64,000 nucleotides of DNA from Stictocephala bisonia (GCA_035578905.1 JAQJVL010000110.1:682001-746000); one strand, 5' to 3'; counted from the first letter of the stretch, positions 54,001 to 61,570 are shown. Notes: generated by a model not told the origin, from the letters alone. Program-made: numbers and translations.

Positions 54001-57000
54001 CTTCTGTTTTGTTTTGGGTAAGTTACAACGAGCTTAAAATCTTTGGGCTGATGTGGGCCTAACTCTTTAATTTGTTTTTTTAGCTCCAACGGCAACGTCG
54101 AAAACTGTGTTCGAAGTAAACTGTCCACGTGATTTAAATTCATTTTTAACTTACCAAAAATACTGATGGTACCTACTAAAAAAAGTCATAAATAAATCAT
54201 TAGAGTTAACATCATGCTGAAAATAGTCCACTGCTGCACTTGTACACAAACACACGCGAATGTCACCGTCACCAAGGAAGAATGTAACGCACCGACGCAC
54301 GTGGCAGCGCAACGCGCAGACTGTCCACTGTCGTCTCGTCTCGCTCAGGCAGGAGTCAGGGCTAAGCCCGGAAAACACTTACATTGAACATATGGAAGCC
54401 GGCAGGGAGGGGGAACTGTCTGCGTGACGTCACCCATAAGCTGCATGCTGTATCGCCTGGGCTAGTTTGAACTCAGCCCCGTCCCAGCCGCCCTCAGTCG
54501 GCGCGCAAATATACATTTGCCTTAAATATTCAGTGAATATTATTCACACGCTGTTCTCATATTAATTCAAAGTTTATTTTAATGAACTAATATTTTCTTC
54601 TTCTGAATTATTGGTGGGGCTCAGCCCCACCTGCCCTTATGGACGCGCCGCCACTGGTCAGTGTTGAAAAAAGATACTGTGACTAGCTTATTAGTGTGCA
54701 GATGAATCCAAAGCATATCCTGTTAGTTCATTACTGTGATGATTGTTTATGAAAACAACTTTAAGTTACTTTATCTTAACCCTTCGCGAGCTAATTTATT
54801 TACTTAGCGTAAGCATACCGTACATGAAACTTGGTTGGGTCACTTCTAAATTTTTTACCAATATATAATATTATGATTCAAAATTAACCATTATATGCTA
54901 AATCAACTAATATTTAGCCAAAATAATTTTTTTTACGTTTTTTCCCAAAAATAATATTTGTGTATATACATGTCATTAGCTCTAAGAGAAATTGTTTTGT
55001 ACGTTTTTACCCATCATTGTTCTACTAAAATCAGTTGTTAGGTAAGTTTGAAATAAAATACTAATTAGCTGTTAATTTTATTTAATTGTATAATATAATG
55101 ACTAAACATGATATTACAAGTGTATTCAAGCATATTTCTCTTTAATATGATATGCCTCAAAGCAGACTTCTGGATGCATGTGAGGCTTTTCCTGGCAGGT
55201 TTTCACAAGTAAACAGAACTAAACTATATACATAAAATAAACAGAACAAATCGAATTCATAATCCAAAGTAACTCGTGTCGAAGTAAACAAGGTGTGCGG
55301 CGCGGAATGCAGCAGACGAAGCACTGGACACTGACTAGACTAACAACAACACAAGTTTTTGAAAGAGAGGAGGGTCGAAGAGGGTAGGGAAGGGATGGGA
55401 AGGAGGGAGTCAGCAATAGTATTGGGTGGAGGGTGTAGTGTGACTAATAATGAATTGCATGTGACCTTGGGAGGCAGGATGGGGATCAAACAAACTCAAA
55501 TGTCATATGACGGGTATTTCTGGCAAACGCTCGTTGAGCTAAAAACAGTGTGTGTGTATATATATGCACACTGCTCGCTCGGAGAAAAATGTTTGCGTAT
55601 ATAACAGGCATACGCTCGCGAAGGGTTAAAATATAAAATCCAAAAGTGATGTACTTACTCATTACGAAATTTCCAGGTCCACTGGACAGATTTTGACAAA
55701 AATTGGAGGAAAGTTAGCTTTAGTATCGTAGAGAGCCACTAAGAAAGGATTTTTTTAAAATTCCATTCCTATGGGGTAGAAACAGCCCCCAAATGCTATC
55801 TTTTTTTCCATAAGAATAACAGAAGCATTAAATTTAATAATTTATTTCAAACAGCTGATAAAAAACATAACACAAAAGCTTGATTAGCTTATATTTCATT
55901 AACATCATTCCAATACTTTGTATACTCCTAAAGTAGATTTGGAGGGGTTTCTAACTATAATACCGGCACTTCACTATCTAGAAGAATGGCAGCAGACTGA
56001 GCTATTTCATAACCATATTGATGTTATGGTTTAGAGAGGACCACGGTGGGGAGGGTAAGCAAGCATAGAGAAGCAAGCTGTCAGCTAGTTTTAGATAAAA
56101 TCAAGTTAATGGTTAACCTTTAATTACAAACAACTAAAGTCAATACAACCCTAATAATTAAAACCAGACTAAGCCACAGCAAAGTGTGGCTGGGTTTAGA
56201 TAGTATAGCTGCTATAAATTTAGAATCAAACTTACGATGGTCTCAACTGAAGAAAAAGTGTGTTCAATAATCTGTAATCTGGAGGTAAATCTGCCACATC
56301 ATACATTATCTGCATCTGAAAAATAATTTCATTACAAGATAGATATAAAGTTCCAAATTGGGCCATTATGAAAATTAAAATGGATTAAATAGAACTAAAC
56401 TAATTTTTGTTATAAATACTAGTCAGTTTGGTTTTTTTCAACTGCTTACAAGTTTACATGGTCCACAGGCCTGTGTGTGAAATTTATTCAATATTGTCAG
56501 TTGGAAATTTGAGCCTCAGCATCTAGCCACCATGCTAACAAATTCTGATTCTAATATACAGTGAAACATGTTGTGATGAATAAGGTTAAAATAATAGAAA
56601 TAAAATAAAATTATTTGATATAAAAATGTAAAACAATTTCATAATACAAATGAAAATTAAATTAATGCTAATTCAAACTTAAATTTCAAATTCTTCCTTG
56701 TACATTACGTTTAACATATATTACAGCAAAAGTAATCTGAACTGGTATAATATCAATATTATTATTATAGTTATTATTAAAATAATGTGTCCAAGTAGGC
56801 TGTTATTACTATGATTTGATTATTTGTTTGATGATTTCATTGATTTGTCATTAATATGTTAATTTTGTTTGGATGCTAACTTGACAGTGATGATTAACCA
56901 AGAGCTCCTTCCACATTAAGGCTTAATTGGAAAAAGGTTTTGTACTTCTGAATCATCGAGAATACCCTTTCTTCAGAGGGTTGTAGTGTGGTATACTGAA

Positions 57001-57588
57001 ATCATTTCAGCAACATTTCCTAAATGCTTAAAACTTTCTGAACAAGGAATCCCCAGATTAAGTTCATTCTGATGTTACATTTGCCATCTTTAGCTGCTTC
57101 CCAGACATCTTTATCGATGTCCTGCATCTTTCAGAAGTTGGTAGTTAGTGAATTCTTCTGTCAACTTGCCAAACTCATTGGTTGAAAACGGCAATCTCAT
57201 GGTATGAAAATTCCCTCATGGTCCATGCATCAAATACGGGAGTTTTCCCTTTGATGTGTGATAGCGGGATTTTGTGAGAAAATGTGTGTTACTCCCGCTA
57301 TTTACGGGATATTTGTTAGGTCTGATATTATCAAAAAAAGTAAATATATGAGAAAATGAGATAAATGAGAGAATATTAAGAAAGAAAATAGATAAATGAG
57401 AACAAATCACTATGGGTAATGATTGTAAAATATGTATTTTTAGTTATTTAAACATAACTTGAAGCTTTGCTAACAATTTTATTTTAGACAAACAAAACCT
57501 AAGGTTCTAAAATTCTTACCTCAGATGTTTCCACCATGTAGGCAGCAACTGCCAGTTTACTTCTGCGATAAAAGACACATAGAATGAC
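17976..57588 (-). CDS. MSH5: MutS homologue 5, meiotic crossover protein (5' end not found)
   Basis: Eighteen exons join to 2358 bases: 785 codons plus stop, with matching phase at every junction and GT-AG borders. The protein aligns along its length with MSH5, from the N-terminal mismatch-like domain through connector, lever and clamp to the ATPase. Walker A GPNASGKS is at about residues 551-558, Walker B LVIVDEFG at about 626-633, and the VSTH switch motif at about 664-667. MSH5 forms a ring with MSH4 in the nucleus that slides on and stabilises Holliday-type intermediates so that they become crossovers. Human MSH5 has 834 residues and the first visible exon matches its residue ~50 region, so one or more start exons are missing. 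The gene exceeds 39.6 kb because its introns are full of transposons. No disruption of the frame was seen. Confidence 0.94.
18575..19086. repeat. Tandem duplication, 256-bp unit, two copies
   Basis: The second copy begins at about 18831 (CTTCTTCTTTTCTGG repeated at offset 256) and follows the first with few substitutions, through TAGCAGAAAGTGGG to GGGCTCTGCCCCCTCCC. It lies in the last MSH5 intron and has no coding content. Confidence 0.9.
19931..20004 (-). CDS. MSH5: MSH5 exon 17
   Basis: Between GTTGTAG and GTAAG; reads [12 protein letters not shown] then [12 protein letters not shown]. It corresponds to the poorly conserved helical region after the ATPase. Confidence 0.82.
21315..22381. 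mobile_element. Pogo/Tigger-like MITE with TA target duplication
   Basis: CAGTACAACCTC at the left is mirrored by GAGGTTGTACTG at the right with one extra base difference further in, and each end is flanked by TA. Subterminal words (GATTAACGAATTTCCGG; GATCCGGATTAAGCAGA) are of the kind seen at pogo/Tigger ends. No transposase frame remains. Confidence 0.75.
22850..23110. repeat. Minisatellite-like pieces with the CACGTGTATGGGTG core
   Basis: CCACCCATACACGTG with a following CAGTGGTA (22937-22960) is the inverse of the unit in the array at 23778. GTGTATGGGTGAGCAGGTGGG near 23087 is a direct partial copy. Confidence 0.6.
23191..23328 (-). CDS. MSH5: MSH5 exon 16
   Basis: Between TTACAG and GTCAGT; 46 codons with [20 protein letters not shown] and [10 protein letters not shown]. 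It is the ATPase C-terminal part where MutS proteins have a G-x-x-x-SY/SFG-like turn. Confidence 0.92.
23778..23878 (+). repeat. Minisatellite, three units of 28-37 bp
   Basis: Starts at 23778, 23806 and 23842, each CAGTACCACTG(C/T)ACGTG, then TATGGGTGGG (absent from the first unit) and GGTGGGT. Confidence 0.85.
23884..23965 (+). repeat. SINE fragment, copy B
   Basis: GTCTGGAGTATCCGTGTTAG through ACTGAGTATCAGGCTT matches the interior of the repeat at 43.14-43.22 kb. Confidence 0.55.
24549..24761 (-). CDS. MSH5: MSH5 exon 15, Walker B
   Basis: 71 codons between TTTTTAG and GTACAC. Holds [18 protein letters not shown] (Walker B, catalytic DE) and [14 protein letters not shown] (STH switch). 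These are the most diagnostic MutS ATPase motifs after Walker A. Confidence 0.96.
25790..25970 (+). repeat. tRNA-like SINE, Leu/Ser-type head
   Basis: GGACGAGCGGTCTAAGGCAT resembles a tRNA-Leu/Ser D-arm (A box) and AGTTCAAATCAAGC a B box, followed by an unrelated tail. The acceptor stem does not pair, so it is not a working tRNA gene. Confidence 0.5.
26483..26632 (-). CDS. MSH5: MSH5 exon 14
   Basis: 50 codons between TTATAG and GTAAG. Reads [14 protein letters not shown] and [10 protein letters not shown], the MutS segment between the Walker motifs with the signature-like loop. The usual ST of STFM is SA here. Confidence 0.95.
26963..27046 (-). CDS. Possible alternative terminal exon in MSH5 intron
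   Basis: Behind a strong acceptor (CTTTTTTCTCTTCTCAG) lies an open frame of 27 codons and [23 protein letters not shown], then NSTLNYS. It is in phase 0, so it could follow exon 13 and would end MSH5 after Walker A. It does not look like any MutS sequence. It may instead be a relic of another gene's last exon. Confidence 0.3.
   Translation of the reverse strand, partial: AAAEKPIVLDDIDITALEYDNSTLNYS
28674..28890 (-). CDS. MSH5: MSH5 exon 13, Walker A
   Basis: Between GTTTTAG and GTGTGT; 72 codons plus one base. Reads [18 protein letters not shown] and [13 protein letters not shown], the MSH5-type P-loop (MSH5 has S/A before SGKS where bacterial MutS has M/N). Confidence 0.96.
29275..29475 (+). 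repeat. Dispersed repeat, plus copy
   Basis: Corresponds to the minus-strand repeat at about 41.42-41.65 kb. Shared blocks are TTATCTTTGGCT/TCATCTTTGGCT, AGTAGATTAAT, ATTTGTGGGGCGGGGA/ATTTGTGGAGTGGGGA and a GGGGAGAGA run. It ends about 30 bases from MSH5 exon 12. Confidence 0.65.
29505..29643 (-). CDS. MSH5: MSH5 exon 12
   Basis: Between TTTCAG and GTAAGC. Reads [18 protein letters not shown], then [20 protein letters not shown]: the clamp/lever helix that returns to the core. Confidence 0.93.
29745..29935 (-). repeat. tRNA-headed SINE
   Basis: On the minus strand it starts GGAGCGGCCGTAGATTAGGG with a GGGTTTGATTCCC B box, then shares CGTGGTTCGGAAGTC and the AAAGCCGTTGGTCCC block with the 43.25-kb repeat. 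Confidence 0.6.
30776..30821 (-). CDS. MSH5: MSH5 exon 11
   Basis: Tiny 46-base exon between TTTTTCAG and GTGAGT. Reads [15 protein letters not shown], matching the LHYRSAR core of vertebrate MSH5. Confidence 0.88.
31030..31090 (+). repeat. SINE fragment, copy C
   Basis: CCTTAATACCAACAAAGCAT, then CCACTCAGTGGTTGC, resembles the 43.08-43.14 kb part of the full repeat. Confidence 0.45.
31575..31768 (-). CDS. MSH5: MSH5 exon 10
   Basis: Between TGTATAG and GTATGT; 64 codons after two completing bases. Reads [16 protein letters not shown] and [16 protein letters not shown], a conserved MSH5 core-helix block. Confidence 0.95.
32154..34011 (+). mobile_element. hAT deletion derivative with perfect 8-bp target duplication
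   Basis: Inverted ends CAGGGCCGGCGC (12 bp, perfect) are flanked on both sides by GTAATTAG. Total 1858 bp. Both ends share the nearby word CCTAGGCG or its inverse. The 8-bp duplication and the encoded C-terminal region place it in the hAT superfamily. The transposase is shortened and shifted, so it depends on another copy. Confidence 0.93.
32531..33321 (+). pseudogene. Truncated hAT transposase
   Basis: Open pieces at 32531-32827 and 32766-33101 contain [19 protein letters not shown] and [14 protein letters not shown]. From about 33100 two frames alternate, with [10 protein letters not shown] and later [19 protein letters not shown], the C-terminal hAT dimerisation block, ending at the TAA near 33321. 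The N-terminal zinc finger and the catalytic core are absent. At least two frameshifts. Confidence 0.8.
34321..34414. repeat. Inverted repeat, 39-bp arms
   Basis: 34321-34359 is complementary to 34376-34414 with one mismatch and a 16-base loop. Very AT-rich. It lies 61 bases left of the hAT element. Confidence 0.9.
34908..38296 (+). pseudogene. hAT transposase with TTF zinc finger and DUF4371, two frameshifts
   Basis: Exon 1 (34908-34980) starts [26 protein letters not shown] intron leads to exon 2 at 35721 ([15 protein letters not shown]). A proline-serine repeat of about 27 residues ([10 protein letters not shown], with CSEPEPG) occurs three times. [21 protein letters not shown] is the TTF-type zinc finger, [11 protein letters not shown] and [10 protein letters not shown] mark the catalytic DUF4371 region, and [19 protein letters not shown] is the hAT dimerisation domain. 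The frame slips at a TA run near 37283-37294 and again near 37910. Binding to its own ends and cut-and-paste transposition is the family role. This copy is probably inactive, but the damage is slight. Confidence 0.9.
35382..35576. repeat. Imperfect snap-back repeat inside hAT intron
   Basis: The left arm from 35382 (CCAACCCATAAGAAAACCCT) is complementary to the right arm ending at 35576, with arms near 88 bp and several mismatches and gaps. It lies in the transposase intron. Confidence 0.75.
38741..39761 (-). mobile_element. Putative solo LTR
   Basis: On the minus strand it opens TGTAAGAACTGAGAG and ends TTGTTCAACA. It shows a GC-richer middle and AATAAAG signals toward its 3' end, as an LTR would. 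No clean target duplication is visible (only ATAT-like sequence on each side), so the call rests on the TGT/ACA ends and layout. Confidence 0.45.
40082..40363. repeat. Foldback repeat, 122-bp arms
   Basis: 40082-40203 and 40242-40363 are inverted copies with about two mismatches around a 38-base spacer rich in GA. It lies 256 bases from MSH5 exon 9 on its intron side. In RNA it would make a long near-perfect hairpin. Confidence 0.95.
40620..40749 (-). CDS. MSH5: MSH5 exon 9
   Basis: Between CCGCAG and GTAAGT; reads [31 protein letters not shown] and DELDE. The D-F-E and N-R-F residues match the MSH5 family exactly. Confidence 0.95.
41087..41158 (-). CDS. MSH5: MSH5 exon 8
   Basis: 24 codons between TTTCAG and GTAAG. 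Reads [10 protein letters not shown] and [14 protein letters not shown], a helix of the lever domain. Confidence 0.9.
41195..41290 (+). repeat. tRNA-like SINE head
   Basis: CTAGCCAAGTGGTTAGCACT, with GCGCTTCCAATGC as an anticodon-like loop and AGGTTCAAATCCCGA as B box. The T-stem and acceptor do not pair well, so it is a SINE head rather than a working tRNA-Gly. Confidence 0.6.
41425..41650 (-). repeat. Dispersed repeat, minus copy
   Basis: Inverse partner of the repeat at 29275-29475. The two copies also share residues when translated (CQICGVG/CTICGAG, VSESG/VSEAG), perhaps only because the DNA is alike. Confidence 0.65.
42509..43634. mobile_element. piggyBac-like MITE bounded by TTAA, with SINE inside
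   Basis: TTAA at 42505-42508 and 43635-43638; ends CCCTTTTCCCGCCAGCC and (inverted) CCCATTCGCTGCCGGGC. The left subterminal has palindromic CATATTAATATG and CATATCAATGTGACG. A SINE copy sits in its right half. Confidence 0.6.
43001..43440 (+). repeat. SINE-like repeat, fullest copy (D)
   Basis: Runs from CACTGGTGGCGCAGTGCTGT through TACGTGGTTCGGATTCC to ATATTCGCC and GTCGGCGTCTCATATG. Parts recur at 11.03-11.34, 23.9, 29.8, 31.05 and 47.1 kb. Confidence 0.7.
43696..43758 (-). CDS. MSH5: MSH5 exon 7
   Basis: 21 codons between TTTACAG and GTAAG, reading [15 protein letters not shown] then KAFYD, equal to the L-K-R-M...W block of MSH5. Confidence 0.92.
43759..45323 (-). other. MSH5 intron 6
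   Basis: Contains a minisatellite of CACCC-rich units at about 44.42-44.73 kb; nothing else recognised. Confidence 0.6.
44420..44730 (+). repeat. Minisatellite, about four units of 66-80 bp
   Basis: Units near 44430, 44507, 44568 and 44648 each have ACCCACCCAC, TTACACGTA or similar, CATACTAACCTACATGGCAA and AAACATAAAGTG. Confidence 0.8.
45324..45462 (-). CDS. MSH5: MSH5 exon 6
   Basis: Between TTTACAG and GTAAGG; 46 codons after one base. Reads [14 protein letters not shown] and [18 protein letters not shown], the MutS R-P-T block and first lever helix. The frame stays open past the donor but loses similarity there. Confidence 0.93.
46305..46472 (-). CDS. MSH5: MSH5 exon 5
   Basis: Between TTTCCAG and a weak donor, GTCATT. 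Reads [15 protein letters not shown] and [20 protein letters not shown], the connector-to-core block with the conserved L-x-I-F and G-L-S-L-F. Confidence 0.92.
46665..46890 (-). repeat. tRNA-like SINE, Leu/Ser-type head
   Basis: On the minus strand AATGGCTGAGCGGTCTAAGG is a clear A-box arm and GTTTGAATCCTTGCC a B box, followed by a tail. The acceptor stem does not pair. Confidence 0.55.
46975..47245 (+). repeat. tRNA-headed SINE sharing the common tail
   Basis: The head GGTCGGTAGCGTAGTTGGTT and B box AGTTCGATCCC are followed by the tail GGGCTATTAATTAATGACAC through CGGCGTCTTATG that is also seen at 43.29-43.44 kb. Confidence 0.7.
47637..47890 (-). repeat. Penelope-like element 3' end
   Basis: Shares AAGCGGCCGGTGTCA, TTTCGCCCAT and TGTGATGTGGCATCCTCAG blocks with the 3' part of the Penelope-like remnant at 60.95-61.1 kb. 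Coding remnants are weak here. Confidence 0.6.
49326..49551 (-). CDS. MSH5: MSH5 exon 4
   Basis: Between TTATTAG and GTAAG; 226 bases. Reads [14 protein letters not shown] and [15 protein letters not shown], the connector-domain helix with the conserved A-x-G-G-L-L. Confidence 0.93.
50869..51014 (-). CDS. MSH5: MSH5 exon 3
   Basis: Between TTTCAG and GTAAGC. Reads [16 protein letters not shown] and LHFIPAKEF, the N-terminal domain ending in the F-x-P-x-x-x-F-like strand. Confidence 0.9.
51509..54656 (-). mobile_element. hAT transposon with near-perfect target duplication
   Basis: Left CAGTGGCAGCGTG and inverted right CAGTGGCGGCGCG are 11/13 matched ends. They are flanked by GTCAGTTT and GTCAGTGT (7 of 8). 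Size 3148 bp. The transposase is on the minus strand, the same strand as MSH5. Confidence 0.9.
52027..54143 (-). pseudogene. hAT transposase, several frameshifts
   Basis: Pieces 54143-53802, 53586-53002 and 52947-52027 follow one order. [15 protein letters not shown] and FCFYCLCF are the TTF zinc finger. [19 protein letters not shown] and [10 protein letters not shown] are the catalytic region. [20 protein letters not shown] and [15 protein letters not shown] are the dimerisation domain. Breaks occur near 53790 and 53610, at a T/A homopolymer near 53022-53033, and near 52880. In one core motif the usual DET is DKT. Inactive. Confidence 0.88.
54780..55625. mobile_element. piggyBac-like MITE with perfect ends
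   Basis: TTAA at 54776-54779 and 55626-55629. Ends CCCTTCGCGAGC are perfect 12-bp inverted repeats. 846 bp, no transposase. It follows the hAT element by 123 bases, in an MSH5 intron. Confidence 0.8.
56236..56315 (-). CDS. MSH5: MSH5 exon 2
   Basis: Between TTTCAG and GTAAG. Reads [16 protein letters not shown] and NTLFLQLRP, the D-x-x-x-x-x-L...I-x-P segment of the N-terminal domain. Confidence 0.87.
57520..57588 (-). CDS. MSH5: MSH5 first recognised exon (1)
   Basis: 23 codons between TTTACAG and GTAAG. Reads [19 protein letters not shown], matching the first strands of the N-terminal MutS-like domain. No in-frame initiator opens it, so the start lies on an upstream exon. Confidence 0.85.
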
Positions 57589-60123
57589 CTGTAAAGGTAC
57601 AGTAAGGCTTTTAGTTTCATTGTCTGAAAATATCTTTGAAAACGTAGTTAATTATGTATGTTTGATAAAATACAGTGCTATGTAAACTTAAGCTTTATCA
57701 TAACAGCGTAATATTTCATATCTTTTATAAAACCAGGTCTATTAAGATACCTGAAATGAAGATTATATAGTTAAATAATAAATTAAAGATTATTGATAAA
57801 TTATTTAACTCTTAATATTTTTGCCTATTAACTCTACTATACTAGTCCCAGGCCTTGGACATCTGAAACTTGATAATGGAGAAGGTGAGATGTGAGAAAT
57901 TCTGTCAGTGTCTTTTTATTGTATCAAGTGGTGGGGAGGTCAGTATTTATTCGCCAGGTTAGAAGCGGCATACCTCATTGTCATCTTGCTAAAAATGCAC
58001 TAATTTTATGCATATTCATATTCATGTTGAAGAAATGGTACATCATGAAAAAACATCTTAAGATACGCCTAAAACACATGATCTACCCTACTCACCTTAA
58101 AATCTCACAAAAAATATCCATCCTTTTTTTAGCAGAAACATCTACAAACCGACCATCTCTGTGGAATAAAATATAAGCAGGTCATCAGAAAAAAAAGAGT
58201 AAGGCCAACACACTCTGCCTCTTTAATGACCTTGGACAGCTTCTAGTCATCTATGACACAACTAATCTCTTTTATGAATGTAAAAATGTCTCATCTGCTC
58301 ACCAAGCACATCTGAAAAGGATGGTTCATCCAATCTCCCAGAATGTATCAACAGATATACCTAGGATACAAGTTGAACTTCCTCTTACAGAAATGGAACT
58401 CATGCAGGATTTGTTAAAAAAACTAGCCAAGAAAATTCCACCCAGTTAACATGTTAAGAGTCTCAGATTACGTATCAGATTGACTGCTGATATCTCATTT
58501 AAAAGGAAGTCACACAACTCTAAAAAGATATATTGCCTAAAAACTTATCCTATATTAATAATCATATAAACATTGTAAAAATTGCACTTGAATATAGTTG
58601 TACGAAGGAGTAACATCACAAGCTAAGAACTGCCACTGTATGATATCGATTGCAATAAAAAACAGTTTACTCCTTTCTGGTGCTTAATTGATTTGACAAA
58701 CAACAGTTATCAATAATCAAAATAAAATATATCTTTAATACCATTTCTAACCATATCCTTGTGTCTTTTGCATAGTTACTGTCATCTCTGGGATAGCCTC
58801 TGCTTCATCTATGTAGATTTTCGTTGCTGTCTTATTTCTTTCCATCTTTCCTTATCCTCTTCTTGTTTTCTTTTTTCTGTCTTTCAGTCATCTTCTTCAT
58901 GCGTGGCTATTTTTACTTTGGTCTTCAGCTCCAAGGTTCGAGAGAGGAGGCTGATTGTCACCTGCATTGCCTTCAACCTGAAGACGCAGTGAAGGACCTT
59001 CGGGCTGGGCCGATCACTAGGCCTTTTATACAGTCCAATGGGAGCAGCCATCTACACCCCCCTTCCTCATTCGACTTTGACTCTCTCTCTTCAGGCAGAA
59101 GACTTCTGCATGCAGGCGACGCCAACCCAATTTTCTTCACCCCATCTCAGGCAGTGCATTTCATTGAAGTATTAGTGCCAAAGAGAAGGTATTGTTTGTT
59201 TTAGGGTGGGGACTTTGAGTTCATGTGTTGTGTTTTCTTGGCTTACGGAGGAAACAATTTTAGATTTTATTTTATATTCTTTAATTTAATTTTTTTTTGC
59301 TACTGATTATGTAAATTTTTATATAGCGGGGTGCTCGAGGATGCTATCAAAAAGTTACCAAACCTGTTACTTCTAGAAAAAGTTTATTCTTATGACATTA
59401 GAAGCAAAAGAAATATGTTTTAATTATGGTAGGTTAAGTGAAAATATAAGTAGTCATGTTGGTTTTATCAAGGAAGGTATGCAATAAAAATATTACTTGA
59501 GGAATTTGGTTAGCAAATGTTCATGTCTAAATTGAATGATTTGCTTTTAAATAATGCTTTTTATTCTCTGGAGGAGTTCCTTGATAACGATAATGTATTG
59601 TTCGACACTGCAATACAGCCGCAAAGAAGCAATGACATCACGGGTAAAATACACCATGGCAATGAAAATCAACTGTGTTTACTAGTTGGTTCACATTGTG
59701 TGTAATAACTATTTTATATTAATATTCAAAAAGCTACTTAATAGATGCCTGAAGATGTCACTGTGTTGGCGAAACGCGTCGCAAATTCAGCAGCGATAAG
59801 GAACGCCAGAAGGTACGTTTAATATTATTAATAATCGACATTCCAGTAGTAGGAAATGCTCCAACTGATTTTATTGTTCGTGTTATGTTATTCTGACAAG
59901 GCCTTTGGCTATTTTGTGACCTTGTCAATGCATGAAATTGCCTGATGATATTAAACATCTTGAATCTTGTTTAAGAGCTTATTTGTGGTGTAAGACAGAA
60001 AAGTATATTAGTCGCAAGCAATTGCTTAAAGATTTAATTTTTACACTGAGTTTTATTTTCTTTTATGTTTGTGAGTTGACTTTTCAACTGTTAACATAAA
60101 GTATTGTTTTTTATTTTTATTCA
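57589..60123. other. Upstream region with no assigned gene
   Basis: Mostly AT-rich. A less AT-rich patch at 58.9-59.2 kb and a short Penelope-like piece near 59745-59815 (ATGCCTGAAGATGTCACTG, then GCGAAACGCGTCGC) are the only notable parts. Confidence 0.4.
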
Positions 60124-60334
60124 AACATGAAAATAGTATATGATACTTTGTCTATCTAAATTTATACTTAACTCATCATCAGATGAGGAATCAAAATCAT
60201 CAGTTGAATGAAGCAGATTATTTGATTGCCCACCATGATTATCTTCACTAATGTCAATCGGGTGGTCAGCTAATATTTCATTATTTCTTCTGTTGAAATC
60301 ATCTGAAGAGTTATTGAGTTCTGATTCACTGGCC
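60124..60334 (-). CDS. Possible upstream exon coding an acidic segment
   Basis: Behind CATTTCAG, the frame reads ASESELNNSSDDFNRRNNEI, then LADHPIDISEDNHGG, STDDFDSSSDDELSINLDRQ. It is rich in S, D and E. Vertebrate MSH5 has an acidic stretch just before the part coded by exon 1. A phase-0 donor is needed and only a weak one (CAT then GTTTGA) is seen, so joining it to MSH5 is a guess. It could belong to an unrelated gene. Confidence 0.3.
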
Positions 60335-60949
60335 CTGAAATGATTATTTATCTAGTTAATCAATGTTCAACATTTTATTCTGTAATCAGTACAATAATTC
60401 CTGGTTAAAACTGAAGTAATATTTCATTATAAGGTTATTCATGTAAGTTATTATTAAAGAATCATTATGAATTTGATTTTCACAACAACAACATTGGATT
60501 CATAAAAAAAATTGATTATAAAAAACAAAGACAACATATAAGTTTGAAAAGTATTTTTAAAATTATAGTAAATTTGAAGCAAACTTACGTAACAGCAATG
60601 TTTTGGAATCAATAAAATAATATAAAACGCTAATGTATTATTTTAAATCAGATATTTAGCGTAAACATTGATAAAATAAATTTATATGGAATTAAAATTT
60701 TTATTAACTTTCATTTTTGAACGTTGAAACAAAGCTTTAGTGAAGGGGATGCAGAAGTCATCATTATCCCTTGGATGAAAAAAAATTTTAAATAGCCCTA
60801 CGTTTTTGTTTGTAAAAGACATCTATAGCAAATTAATTATACAGTAAATAATATTTAACATCTATCAATATCTTAAATGAACTTAAAACCATGTAATTAA
60901 GCAGTAATTTTTCACTGTGGTTTGAGGCTTATTAGGTATTATCTTACTT

Positions 60950-61570
60950 CGTGGTTTAAGCGGCCGGTGTCATTACTGATAACTTGTTTCCAGTAACGAT
61001 CCCGTCAAGGTGTTATTAACAATAATTACATCACCAAAATTTCGCCCATGCTGTGATGTGGCATCCTCAGTGGTATCTCTGAGACTGAACTGGCATGGCA
61101 ATACAACCTCTTGGCTATATAGTCTAAACTTGTTAAATCAGTTCAGCAGGGGAAGGAGCAACACCAACAACGTGGTCTGCCCTGAACCAACATGGTGATA
61201 TTCCACCAATCAAGTGATCATTGGCATCCATCTTGTTTTAATTTGTACAGTATTATTCCCATGCCCATGCCTTAAGAATAAAGCTGTCATCTTTATTGAA
61301 ATTGTTATCATTCTTGAATATTTCTATTACTTCTCGACTATTCGTTGGGAGTAATATGGGATATTGGACAGAACTTTTGTTTCATTAAATAAAATTCCAT
61401 GTTTTGTATTTGTGCAATGTTCTGGGATCGCTGCTTTCTCAGTGTCTTCATTTCTTGCATGCCTGATATGTTCTTTTAGTTTCAATACTCGTGGTCCTTG
61501 TTGGATCACCCAAAGGATACATGAATGATGCATTCTCCGAGTTCTTCTTGTTTGGCTTACCATTTCTTCA
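60950..61570 (-). mobile_element. Penelope-like element 3' remnant with GIY-YIG-end region
   Basis: The minus strand reads KLKEHIRHARNEDTEKAAIP, EHCTNTKHGILFNETKVL and SNIPYYSQRIVEK (61327-61563), like the C-terminal half of the GIY-YIG endonuclease domain of Penelope-like polyproteins. In a shifted frame it continues EIFKNDNNFNKDDSFIL. The untranslated tail follows to about 60950 and shares blocks with 47.64-47.89 kb. The catalytic N-terminal half of the domain and the reverse transcriptase are absent. Confidence 0.75.

Noticed and set aside
55653..55720. Candidate MSH5 exon between exons 2 and 3
   Set aside because: A donor (GTAAGTAC) and possible acceptor exist, but inclusion breaks the phase, while exon 2 joins exon 3 directly with correct phase and good similarity.
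58824..59204. 126-codon plus-strand frame as a gene
   Set aside because: No recognisable domain and no splice or start support; composition is not clearly coding.
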